From Perognathus longimembris pacificus (taxonomy: Eukaryota > Chordata > Mammalia > Rodentia > Heteromyidae), in contig NC_063173.1 in the NCBI RefSeq assembly GCF_023159225.1, forward strand, positions 8,842,852 through 8,906,851: a DNA stretch of 64,000 nt. Reading direction: 5' to 3'. The stretch's first letter is position 1. Each line of letters begins with the position of its first letter. Positions 45,154 through 54,886 of the stretch are shown here, piece after piece. The notes below the pieces were generated by a model. It made no database searches. It was not told the origin of the DNA and saw nothing but the letters and a program-made list of their open reading frames with translations. Position numbers and translations under genes: made by a program.

Positions 45154-46320
45154 ATGGTGCCCAGCATGGCGGGGCCCCCGGGACGCCTCCTCTTCCTGGT
45201 CCTCCTCCCGCTCGGTGTGGCGGGGCAGGGGGCTCCCCACGGTGCGTCCTGGAAACCCACCTGGCCCGCCTACCGCCTCCCCGTGGTCTTGCCTCAGTCT
45301 ACCCACACCCTAGCCAAGCCGGACTACGGGGCCGAAGCCAAGCTGGAGGTGTCGTCCCTGTGCGGACCCGAGTGCCACAAGGGCGCGCCCCTGCCCACGT
45401 ACGAGGAGGCCCGGCAGTACCTGTCGTACGAGACCCTCTACTCCAACGGCAGCCGCACCGAGACGCGCGTGGGCATCTACGTGCTGGGCCCGGCGGCGCG
45501 GGGCGCGCGGGCGGCGGGGCGGGCCCGGGCCAAGCGGCAGATCTACGGCCACGACAGCAGGTTCAGCATCTTCGGCAAGGACTTCCTGCTCAACTACCCG
45601 TTCTCCACGTCCGTGAAGCTGTCCACGGGCTGCACCGGCACGCTGGTGGCCGAGCGGCACGTGCTCACCGCGGCGCACTGCATCCACGACGGCAAGAGCT
45701 ACGTGAAGGGCACGCAGAAGCTGCGGGTGGGCTTCCTGAGACCCCGGCACCCCAAAGACGGGGCCCGGGGCGCCCCTGCCCACCCCCGCAACGCCACGGC
45801 CGCCGGGCCCGAGGCCCTGCGCTTCCAGTGGATCCGCGTGAAGCGCACGCACGTGCCCAAGGGCTGGATCCAGGGCAACGCCAACGACCTGGGCATGGAC
45901 TACGACTACGCGCTCCTGGAGCTCAAGAAGCCGCACAAGAGGAAGTTCATGAGGATCGGGGTGAGCCCCCCGGCCAAGCAGCTGCCCGGGGGCAGGATCC
46001 ACTTCTCCGGCTACGACAACGACCGCCCGGGCAACCTGGTGTACCGCTTCTGCGAGGTCGGGGACGAGACGCACGACCTGCTGTACCAGCGCTGCGACGC
46101 GCAGCCCGGCGCCAGCGGCTCGGGCGTCTACGTGCGCATGTGGAGGCGGCCGCAGCGCCGCTGGGAGCGCAAGGTCATCGGCATCTTCTCGGGCCACCAG
46201 TGGGTGGACATGAACGGCTCCCCGCAGGACTTCAACGTGGCCGTGAGGATCACCCCGCTCAAGTATGCCCAGATCTGCTACTGGATCAAAGGAAATTACC
46301 TCGACTGCAGGGAGGGGTGA
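45154..46320 (+). CDS. PRSS23: serine protease 23 (PRSS23), single coding exon
   Basis: Encodes a secreted or vesicular trypsin-fold serine protease of the PRSS23/PRSS35 group. Biological substrates are poorly defined. The 388-residue frame has a hydrophobic signal peptide (about residues 1-25), a propeptide with an N-glycosylation site at Asn98, a basic cleavage site RAKR (125-128) just before QIYG, and the catalytic domain with His175 (LTAAHC), Asp251 (DYALL) and Ser321 (GASGSG). The PRSS23-type C-terminus GNYLDCREG is kept. A second potential glycosylation site is Asn213. The frame is intact. Acceptor AG is at 45151-45152. ATG 45154 comes first and has G at -3 after splicing. The second in-frame ATG (45166, Met5) lines up with the start I remember for the family and gives 384 residues, near the usual 380-odd, so either may be used. 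GC and CpG content are unusually high. The longer frames overlapping it on both strands are shadows. Confidence 0.97.
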   Translation: MVPSMAGPPGRLLFLVLLPLGVAGQGAPHGASWKPTWPAYRLPVVLPQSTHTLAKPDYGAEAKLEVSSLCGPECHKGAPLPTYEEARQYLSYETLYSNGSRTETRVGIYVLGPAARGARAAGRARAKRQIYGHDSRFSIFGKDFLLNYPFSTSVKLSTGCTGTLVAERHVLTAAHCIHDGKSYVKGTQKLRVGFLRPRHPKDGARGAPAHPRNATAAGPEALRFQWIRVKRTHVPKGWIQGNANDLGMDYDYALLELKKPHKRKFMRIGVSPPAKQLPGGRIHFSGYDNDRPGNLVYRFCEVGDETHDLLYQRCDAQPGASGSGVYVRMWRRPQRRWERKVIGIFSGHQWVDMNGSPQDFNVAVRITPLKYAQICYWIKGNYLDCREG

Positions 46321-46331
46321 GGCCGCTCTGC

Positions 46332-46361
46332 ACCCCCCACCCCCACCCCCACCCCCAGGCC
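46332..46361. repeat. (ACCCCC)n short tandem repeat in 3' UTR
   Basis: About five CACCCC/ACCCCC units right after the PRSS23 stop. G-rich on the opposite strand. Confidence 0.85.
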
Positions 46362-46441
46362 CTGCCCGTCTTTAGGTGGGAGAGGCCCCTTCTGCCCTGG
46401 GCTCCTGCACACGCGTGTGGTGTGTGTAAGATTCCAACATG

Positions 46442-46466
46442 ACCAGCTTTCTCACTAAAAGCTGGT
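46442..46466 (+). promoter_or_regulatory. perfect hairpin in the PRSS23 3' UTR
   Basis: ACCAGCTTT (46442-46450) pairs exactly with AAAGCTGGT (46458-46466) around a 7-nt loop, 122 nt after the stop codon. It could fold in the mRNA. A function is not shown. Confidence 0.5.
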
Positions 46467-47892
46467 GTGTGTGTGTATCACATCCCTCCAGTACACAGTT
46501 TTGAAAACATACTTAGGCATCGAGATTTTTTTTTTCTTTCTGAAAAGCACAGGTGTGGGACAATAGGGAATATTTGGCAATTAAGTTAATCACGTATTTT
46601 TTGAGGACTTCCATTTTTAGTTCGTCTGAGCTCGTCTCTAAGGTTTCTATTAAATATGTGGCATACAGGCATATGAATACGTATGTTTGTGTTTGTATGT
46701 GTTTTCTTCTGAGATACCTTGTTTTTTTTTTAAAAAAAATCACCTGTTAGTCTTCCAGATGGTAATATTCCCACTGCACATCATTTTAAGAACTTCCACA
46801 ATACTTAGGCAGGGAGTTATAATTGTTTAGGCTTGGAGGCATTTGCATAATAGTTCTTATACAGTAAACAATAATTTGTTGGCTGTGTTGATACTCGTAG
46901 TAGATTGTACCTAATAGCAAACCAACACCCCAAGCAAGCTACCCTTACTTTTGAAAACAGTTTCTCTTCCAAGACTGTTGTTCTGCTTTGTGGGAAGTCT
47001 GCAGATGACTCTGCCAACTTTCCAGTCACACCAGAGTGGGCAGGATCCTTTATGCCAATTCCTTCACTTAACATGATTTCAATCACCTTTTTAAGACCTA
47101 GCTCATTTTCAAAAGATGATCGTTGGGGCCTAATTAGAACAGACTGTAATCCTTCCCACCTAACAGTGGGGTCACAATAAAAATAATTATGCCATTTTAC
47201 CCCTGGAGTGCAGCACATCTGATGTTTTATCATTTGGATGGAGTAACTTCAAATGAATTAAATTCCAGAGAACAATGGATGCATTGTTCTGCAGAGGTCA
47301 CTACAAAATAACCACTTGTTTTAAGCTTGGCACAGTCATTGAGCCTAATCACAATCATTCTGCATAGTTTTCCATGTGCCTTCTGAGAGCTGTATACTTG
47401 TTCCATCTAGAAACTTCTCTCACTACACTCATTTTGTAGTAAAATTACTTGAAAGTTGCTTTAAGCAAAACCAGTGTGGCTTTTTCTTCCTGGTCTTAAA
47501 AGGGCCCCTTTCTCTGGAATGCTCTAGGCTACATATAAGCAGAGAAACAGGGAGAATGCAAAGTGAACCAGGATCTGCTCTCTGGTGAAGGTTTTATAAA
47601 CACAATAATCATCATACATAGCGACTGACTTATTCTATGTTTTCTTATTATGGCTCTCAGACTCTCAGTACTTCTCTCTATCTGCAGTGGGTTTTTTGTT
47701 TGTTTGTTGAGCTTGAGGCAGGTGTTCTGTGTTGTACTCTGAGTAATTCTCACTTGGATTGGGACAGTGAGGGCACTGTCACTTTGCATTCTCCTGGCAG
47801 CTCGTTTCTTGTGCTTTTCAAAAAAGGGGCATCCTCCACAGGCACTCAGACAATGCCACAGGCCTTCAAGTCACACAGGAAATACAAGGCAT
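46467..47892. other. PRSS23 3' UTR and downstream flank
   Basis: GC drops at once after the coding exon. The sequence is AT-rich and free of repeats I can name, so much of it is probably 3' UTR or flanking single-copy DNA. The minus frame of 138 codons at 46817-47233 has no domain. Confidence 0.5.
47176..47181 (+). terminator. candidate PRSS23 poly(A) signal
   Basis: AATAAA about 860 nt after the stop, the first canonical hexamer on the + strand outside a SINE. Other sites further down are possible, so the true 3' end is open. Confidence 0.3.
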
Positions 47893-48150
47893 GCGGGGCC
47901 AGTAGCTCATGCCTATAATCCTAGCAATGCAGGAGGCTGAGATCTGAGAATAACAGTTCAAAGCTAGACCCAGCAGGAAAGTCCATGAGACTCTTATCTT
48001 CAATTAACCACCAAAAAAAAAAAAAAACCAAACAAAAACAAAACAACTAGAAAGGGAGGTGTTGCTCAAATGGAAGATACTACCTTGAGTGGAAATAGCT
48101 AAGAGACAGCATTCAGGACCTGGTTTTAAGCCCCAGTACCAGCACAAAGA
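47893..48150 (+). mobile_element. B1-like/ID composite SINE
   Basis: 'ggggccagtagctcatgcct', 'ctcttatcttcaattaacca', 'gttttaagccccagtaccag'. It carries an A-rich insertion at about 48013-48045. Confidence 0.88.
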
Positions 48151-48393
48151 ATATAGAACAGAATAAAATAAAATAAAAGCATAGCAGGGAGATACAGCAC
48201 TGCCCCAAAACTTCTGCATCCCAGAACAATTTGCTTTGCAGTCTTAAAAGGAAGAAGAGAGGCCTCCACCCCTAGGTCCACTCAAGAAACACAGCTAGTA
48301 TGACCAAGGCAGATGAACAAGAAGACGGTGGCAGGAGAGAGACTCAAGGTAAGATGGTGGCCAGCAAAGACAGGAGGTAAGAATTCTCCCCAA

Positions 48394-48605
48394 GTGCCAG
48401 TAGCTCATGCCTATAATCCTAGCTACTCACAAGGCTGAGATCAGAGACTCAGAGTTCAAAGCCAACCTGGGAAGAGGTCTCCATCTCCTAGTAACCACCA
48501 AAAAAAGCTGCCCTGAAAGGAGACATGATACAAGTGGTAGAGCACTAGCCATGAGCCAACAAGCTGAGTAAGGTTGAGACCTTCAGTTTAATCCCTAGTA
48601 CTAGA

Positions 48606-48607
<2 letters not shown>
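48394..48607 (+). mobile_element. B1-like/ID composite SINE
   Basis: 'gtgccagtagctcatgccta', 'tagctactcacaaggctgag', 'gatacaagtggtagagcact'. Confidence 0.88.

Positions 48608-48663
<56 letters not shown>
48608..48663. repeat. (GA)n microsatellite
   Basis: ACACACAC then about 50 bp of pure GA, as the SINE tail. Confidence 0.95.
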
Positions 48664-48668
<5 letters not shown>

Positions 48669-48824
48669 GAAATGACTTCAGAATGTATTCTACTTTCTAG
48701 GACATTTTAATCGGAGACCTAATGAGATCTAATAAAGAACATGAAATGGAGTAGGCAAAGGGTCTAGGGATTGCAATAATTTAGCAATTCATGCAATTTT
48801 TTGAATTTCTTTTCAAATAAAAGA

Positions 48825-48895
48825 GCCCACCTGGACAACAAGTTAAGAAGACTCCATCTCAACCAAAAATTGGATATGATGAGCAATCACAACAA
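48825..48895 (+). mobile_element. old SINE fragment (Alu/B1-like 3' end)
   Basis: 'gcccacctggacaacaagtt' followed by 'aagactccatctcaaccaaa' resembles the end of an Alu/B1-like unit. Only this piece remains. Confidence 0.45.
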
Positions 48896-48905
48896 CAAAC
48901 AGGTG

Positions 48906-49810
48906 AACTTCTGCCCTTTTGGCTCTCTGACCCAACACCATGGCAGTTGTCAAGAAAAAGTGTCTTACAAAAAAAAGGCAGCAAAAGGGAGCCAAGAAGA
49001 AAGTGGTTGATCCATTTCCTAAGCAAGACTGGGTATGACGTAAAAGCACTGTCCATGTTCACTAAGAAATATCGGGGAAAGACTAGTCATGAGGACCCAG
49101 GGAACCCAAATCACCTCACGGGTCCGGTGTTCGAAGCGAGCCTCGCTGATTGGCAGAATGATGAAGCCACAATGAGAAACTTCAAGCTCATGACCCAGGA
49201 TGTTCAGGGCAAGTACTGCCTGGCCAACCTCCATGGCATGGATCTCACCTGAGACAAAATGTGCTCCGTGGTCAGGCAGCGGCAGACCACCGCGGGAGCG
49301 TCCAGACTGCAGCGGGTCACCTGCTCCGTCTGTTCGGTGTTGGCTTTCCTAAGAACGAAAACTCAACAATCCGATCCGCAAAGCCTCCAGTGCCCCGCAT
49401 CAGCAGGTCCGCCAGACCCCCGAAGAAGATGATGGGCCCCATGGCCCGGAAGTGCAGACAAGTGACTCCAAAGACGTTGTTAACACACTGATGGCCGCCA
49501 TCACTGGGAAAGGCATGGGTAGGGCTGGCCGTCTATCTATCCCCCCTCAGGATGTCTTTGCTAGAAAAGTAAAAGGGCCGAGGGAGCCCAAGTTGCAATT
49601 GGGAAAACTCATGGAGCTTCACGGTGAAGGTGGTAGTTCTGGAAAAGCTACTGGGGACCAGAGCGCTGCCAAAGTGGAGCGAGCTGATGGGTAGGAACCA
49701 CCAGCCCCCAAATCCACTGAAAATTCAGAGTTTTAATAGTGACAAGTGAAAGGCCTATTTGTGATGGTTTGCATCTCCAAAAAACAACAACAACAACAAA
49801 AAAAAAAAAA
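48906..49810 (+). pseudogene. RPS3A: processed RPS3A pseudogene
   Basis: Intronless retrocopy of ribosomal protein S3A mRNA: a 5' UTR-like 'cttttggctctctgac', ATG at 48940, the body of the coding sequence, the C-terminal segment KLMELHGEGGSSGKATGD, a 3' UTR-like 'gtgatggtttgcatctcc' and a poly-A tail. It is broken: TGA at 49036-49038 in the first frame, a frameshift into the frame of 49019-49252, a stop at about 49250 where the parent has Arg, and further frameshifts before the final segment ending near 49694. It lies about 2.6 kb after PRSS23 and is not expected to make a protein. Confidence 0.9.
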
Positions 49811-49811
49811 G

Positions 49812-50012
49812 TTAGGTGGGTAACCCTAGCTACGGAGGAAGTTTAAACAGGAGGGTTTCAGTCCAGGGCTGGCCTTGTTTTTGTTTTTTACAAAACATAA
49901 ATTCTTATCTCAAAAAATAACTAAAGCAAAACAGGGCTAGGTGTCTGGCTCAGGTGGTAGAGTGCTTGCCTAGTAAGTGTGAGCCCTAAGTTCAAATCCT
50001 AGACGTGCCAAA
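49812..50012 (+). mobile_element. older B1-like + ID SINE
   Basis: Eroded head ('gtaaccctagctacggagga'), an A-rich linker, and an ID unit 'gtctggctcaggtggtagag' to 'gagccctaagttcaaatcct'. Related to the 22007 copy. It starts right at the pseudogene's A tail. Confidence 0.7.
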
Positions 50013-50388
50013 GAGAAATCAAAAGGAAAATAATAGAATTTATGTTTTATTATGTAATGTTAAAACACAGTTACAAAACACAGTTTTTAAATATTTTTAA
50101 TGGCAGGAAGAAGTCTCTGAAGGTGAAAATGTCCCGGGCTCTCTGAAGTCATTGTGCAGTGTTGATTCGCATTTTATAGTATCACTTTTGGAGCTAATTA
50201 AAGAATGGATTGTAGAGGATGGAAATAGAAAAACTAGTAATTTGGGGAAGAAAAAGAGGTAGATTTGATTAAGGTAGAAGAGAATATTGAATAGCAATCA
50301 CCTAGAATAGAGTATATGTTGATAGTAAGGTCCACATAAATACACTATGTTTTTTAAAAAGAAAGAAAAGAGCAATTAAGAATGATTC

Positions 50389-50475
50389 TGTGGGCTAGGG
50401 ATAAAGCCCAGGGGACCATGTCTGCACGAGCCCCTTGGTATGACCCCCAAGTTCAATCCCATGACAAAAAAGGGG
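50389..50475 (+). mobile_element. ID-like monomer
   Basis: 'tgggctagggataaagccca' to 'cccccaagttcaatcccatg', then an A-rich end. A single ID unit without the second half. Confidence 0.55.
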
Positions 50476-50694
50476 AGACTCCTATGTTTGGGGCCTATAC
50501 ATCCATGTAGAATCCAGATGCTATTTGCAGAGAGCGGGAAGATAGCTAGGTTTGGGATGTGCTGAAAATCAAGATTTCTCTTGTTGACTATATTACATTT
50601 AAACCAGACACCCAAGTGGTGCTGTGTAATCTTTGATGACAGGAAAGCTCAGCATGAAGATCTTTTTGTTTTTAGTAGTTCGTCTACTTTGACA

Positions 50695-50795
50695 CTTTAA
50701 AGGAATTCAAGCAGCAGAACACTCAGTTTGAACATATATGGAACATTCTTCAAGACAGACCATATGCTAGGTCATAAAACAAGTTTTGATACATT
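50695..50795 (+). mobile_element. L1 ORF2 fragment (+)
   Basis: 'aacatatatggaacattctt' followed by 'agaccatatgctaggtcata' and 'aaacaagtttt' is typical sense L1 ORF2 sequence. Short and decayed. Confidence 0.6.
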
Positions 50796-51330
50796 TATTT
50801 GATTTTATTTCTATTACATTTAAATAGTTGTGCAAAGGGTTTTCAAGTGAGCGTGTCAGTTTATGAGTTCATTGCATCTTGATCAGTGGTGATCTCTCCC
50901 ATCTCTCCCAACCCCACCTATCCCCTCTACCCGGTTCCATTTCCACGTATGTAGACTGTATTAAATAGGAGGACTACATTCACCTGCACTTCCTCTCCCA
51001 ATTTGTATGCCTCTTCCCTTCCCTTGCCCTTTCCTGATAAAACATGTTTCAACTTCCCAATACTTATTTTGTTAAATGGTTAGTTGTTCGTAGGAGTTAT
51101 ACCACTGGAATCCCTCCCCCCCAGGATACCATACGTTAGTCAATTTGTTTGTGTATATATGCAGATGATCCTGCGTGTATTTTCACATGTTTATGATTCA
51201 GCTCTAACTTCCACAGCTGAGAGGAATCATGTACTGTTTTGTCTCTCTGAACCTGATTGACTTGACTTACTAATCTGGAATCAGCATATGGATAGCATTT
51301 GAAAGTTACAGAGTAGGATTGTCATCATCT
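50796..51330 (-). mobile_element. old L1 3' end (-)
   Basis: Antisense L1 3' UTR layout: 'gttgtgcaaagggttttcaa', a C-rich tract at about 50890-50940, 'tctctgaacctgattgactt' and 'ttactaatctggaatcagca'. More diverged than the 16.5, 18 and 58 kb copies. Confidence 0.6.
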
Positions 51331-52555
51331 GGGAAGAAAAAGAAGCTTGAAAAGGGTTGGAAGAGCCATGTCTGCCAACATTTAGATCTCAGGTTCAGTA
51401 GAGAAAGAGAAGGAAGAGGAGATCACAGGAAACGTGTAAACAGTCCATGAGGTCAGAGGAGAACCAGGAAAACATGTCTGCACAGAAGCCAAGAGAAAGA
51501 AGTTTAAAGACAAGTAGGGGGAAAGAGGGAAGGGCATGGAACGGTGTCAGGTTTTGTGCTCAGTGTTGAAAATGTGCCTCTAGCGATGCTGAGCAAGGCG
51601 GGGTGATGGAGCTGAGTCTATTTAGCTCTCCAGGCCCCAGCTCTTCCCACAAAGGGCACAGTCCCCTGGGCTTCTGGGCTTCCCTCGCGGCACGGACTCA
51701 GGCCCCTGCTCATCACGGAGCTCAGTGCCTGTGCCCGAATAAGTGATTAGCACAGTCCTCCCATGGAGCCTGGGTGCAGCTCTGCCCACAGGAAGTGCAA
51801 AGACCCAGGACCAGACCCTCCCTGGGGAAAAGCAGGCATCAACTGACCATGAAAATGGGGATCCAATGAGATCTAGGGCCCCCTGCTTGCCTAGCCAGAT
51901 GTTTTCTAAGAGGCACAAAGTGCAGGATGACTCTTCAATGTAGTCTCTGTGTGTGTGTGTGTGTGTGTTCCTAAATACCAAGTGCTCTCTTTAGTCTTGA
52001 TTTATCACATCACTGCCCCTGTCTTCAAAGCATTGAAAAGACTTAAGGTGCTCTCTTCCATAAATAACAAGGACAGTTCTGAGAGGAGTCAAGTTCCAAT
52101 CCAGTGAAGCAAGACGGAAGTGTTTGCACTGGCGAGAATGAGGAGAATCTCAGGAAGTGAAGTAAGCAGAGCGAGTGGCTGGACGGGCTGCGGCGTGGGA
52201 ACGGCGGCGGGGTCTCGCTGTCAGTGAGCTGCGTTCCCAGGAGGCCCCACAGCCGTCCTCCCAGCCCCTGCCTCCCCGTGCTCAGGGCTCTTCCCTGCTT
52301 TAGCACGGCTGCTTAGCACGAATCACCGGCTCTCATACTCTGCCATTTGGCCTCGCGTGTTCCCCATGACTGTCACAGCACTTCATGAGGGCAGGATTTG
52401 TGTTGCATAGCCACACTTAGTGCCGGGCACAGAGGTCCTCACTAAGGAATCATGGAATGAATTGTCCCAGTAGTTTAATCTATATAATCCCATGACTTGG
52501 ACTTTTGTGGGCTTGGATATTCCTTGGGTTCAAACATATTTCAGAATACAACTCT
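51331..52555. other. unassigned sequence
   Basis: No gene. A short (GT)n lies at about 51949-51968. Frames at 51622-51981 and 52043-52306 lack domains. Confidence 0.45.
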
Positions 52556-52556
52556 T

Positions 52557-52752
52557 GTGATGGCTGCGAATGTGGCTTAGTGGTAGAGAGCTTGCCTTGC
52601 CTGCATGAAGCCCTGGGTTCGTTTCCTCAGTACCACATACACAGGAAAAGTTAGAAATGGCCCTGTGGTTCAAGTGGTAGAGTGCTAGCCTTGAGCAAAA
52701 AGAAGCTCAGTGACAGTGCCCAGGCCCTGAGTTCAAGCCCCAGGACTGGCAA
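52557..52752 (+). mobile_element. ID + ID-tail composite SINE
   Basis: 'gctgcgaatgtggcttagtg', 'ccctgggttcgtttcctcag', 'ccctgtggttcaagtggtag', 'gttcaagccccaggactggc', then an A-rich tail. Confidence 0.9.
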
Positions 52753-52779
52753 AACAACAAAAACTCTTGTAACATCTTG

Positions 52780-53044
52780 CCTATATTGTACTCTATTCTA
52801 CCCACTCTATCCCATCCCATCTTATTCTATTCTTTCTGATCTATTATTCTATTCTATTCTAATTCATCTATTCTTCTATCCCATCTTAATTTAAAGTCTA
52901 TCCTATTCCACCATTCCATCGCATCTCATTTCATCCTATCCTGTTCTTCCATTCCATTCCACTTCATTTCATTCGATCTTATCCTATCCTGTTCTTCCAT
53001 TCCATTCCACTTCATTTCATTCAATCTTATCCTATCATGTTTTT
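52780..53044. repeat. degenerate (TCTAT/CCATT)n with 48-bp minisatellite
   Basis: Loose pentanucleotide repeats (TTCTA, CCATC) lead into a 48-bp unit. Copy 1 is 52933-52980, copy 2 is 52981-53028 with a single G/A difference, and a partial third copy runs to 53044. Confidence 0.92.
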
Positions 53045-53557
53045 CTGACATGTAGAACATTGCTGCTGTTACTTATGTACCTGTCTTTCCTGCTGGTCTA
53101 AGGTGGTAAAAGCAAGGGCTGATTCCTTTCTCCATCTTTCGTTGTCTATCCCATGCTTGGCAGAGGCAGTGCTCATTGAGAAGATGGACGTCTCTTGTGA
53201 CCTCGCCAGTAGGGCTGGGCCCTCACCACACCCCGCACCTAATCGGGCAACACATTGCAGGGGTCTGTGCTGTGCACTTCCTCCCTTGCGGCTCCTCTGC
53301 CACAGCTCTGACTTTTCCCTAGTCACTCCCCTTTAAAGTAGGACAGCAGATTCCTCGCGGGATTCTGAGTCTCACAACTCACCACAGCTGCCTGAAGCAA
53401 ACACCTGGTCAAATTGCTGCATCCTTTTAGTAGACATGATCTTGGGTCACCTTGAATCCACAGTTCAGCTAAGATAGTGGTCAGGTTTATCCTCCAAGGC
53501 TCCTCAATCATCCACCCTGGGCCCATGCATGTTGTGCTAAACACATATGTGGTAGAG
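53045..53557. other. unassigned sequence
   Basis: Nothing recognised. Frames on both strands have no domain. Confidence 0.45.
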
Positions 53558-53848
53558 TGTGTGTGTGTGTGTGTGTGCACGCACATGTGCGCACCATGTG
53601 CACATGCCAGGCCTGGGCTTGAACTCAGGGCCTGGGTGCTATCCTTAAGCATTTTTTTTGTTGTTGTTCAAGGCTAGCACTCTACCATTTGAGCTCCTGC
53701 TCTACTTCCAGCTTTTGAGTGATTAATTAAAGGTAGAAGTCTCATGGACTTTCCTGCCCAGACTGGCTTTGAACCATGGTACTCAAATCTCAGCATTCGA
53801 AGTAGCTAGGATTACAGGCGTGAGCTAAAGGAGTCCAGCACACCTATG
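53558..53848 (-). mobile_element. B1-like/ID composite SINE with (GT)n tail
   Basis: A short GT run (53559-53577), 'cctgggcttgaactcagggc', 'gctagcactctaccatttga', 'ggttgattaattaaag'-like middle and the head 'attacaggcgtgagctaaag'. Confidence 0.88.
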
Positions 53849-54665
53849 TATTTTTAAGCCTCCATCTTTGCTCAAGCTCCCTTCCCCCCGCTAAGTTGCC
53901 TTCTTCATCTCTTCAGATATCCAATTATTAATTCAGCAAATGTCCCAAGATGGGCGCCAGTGGCTCCACTCATCCTGGAGCTGTGGAGATTCGAGCTGTG
54001 CTCAGGATGTGCTTGTGTCACCTTTTGAGGTCACTGAAGTTGGGACGCTTGCCCTACTTGCCACAGGGAACTTAATTCATTAATTAGTTCACTAATTATG
54101 TCTTCAAAAATAAGTTGACATCAGTGAATTGGAATGGTCACTTTTAAGCTAACCTACTTCAATGGATGTCCCATAGATTTTCCTAAATCTTTGAGTTTAG
54201 TGTCCAGCCCGATGCATGCATTTCCTTTCTTGGCACTGTTAGTACTTGTTCAACCTCCAGTTCCCTGATGGAAAATTGCCATGTTTGGTAAATCAGTGTA
54301 ACCCAAGCATGACTAATCTTCTCTGTGGATAAGCCATTCTGGGACATAAGGACATTGTCCTTTAAAAGTGACATGTTTTACTACTCTAGGACAATTACCA
54401 GAAGAGTCAAACACAGAGTTAGAAAATTCCATACAAATGCCACAATTTTGTTTTCCTTCCTAGGACAGATATGTTTGTTGGTCAACTATAACATAATATC
54501 AGGAGGAATCCACTTGGTTCCTTCATTATATTTTTATTCGTAAGTTTCATTATGCCTTGTTTGGTTCTTTAAACTCTTTAGTAGCCCACATTCCCTTCAT
54601 TCTATTTTTCTCAAAAATGACACCATGGTATAAAGATTTATTTTGAAAAAAGAATTTCACTTGCA
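53849..54665. other. unassigned sequence
   Basis: Nothing recognised. Confidence 0.45.
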
Positions 54666-54886
54666 TCAGGCACTAGTGGCTCACACCTGTAGTCCTAGCT
54701 AGTCAGGAAGCTGAGATCTGAGGATATCTATTTGAAGAGTCCAAGCAGATAAATCCTAGATTATATCCAATAAACAGGGTGGAAAGGCATGCTGGAAGTG
54801 GAAGTGTCTGCCTTAAGCAACAAAAAAGAAGCAAAGGGACAGCAAGACCTTGAGCTTAAGCCCCAGGACCAGCAGTAGAAGAGGAA
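54666..54886 (+). mobile_element. B1-like/ID composite SINE
   Basis: 'catcaggcactagtggctca', 'ctagtcaggaagctgagatc', 'gcttaagccccaggaccagc'. The ID-like box is eroded. Confidence 0.85.

Noticed and set aside
45045..46442. 465-codon + frame and 295-codon minus frame over PRSS23
   Set aside because: They are alternative-frame shadows of the conserved PRSS23 frame and show no homology of their own.
46817..47233. 138-codon minus frame downstream of PRSS23
   Set aside because: No domain. It lies in probable PRSS23 3' UTR or flank and is better explained as chance.
50695..51330. L1 inversion by twin priming
   Set aside because: The plus-strand ORF2 piece lies at the 3' side of the minus-strand L1, whereas twin priming would invert the 5' side. 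Two separate insertions fit better.
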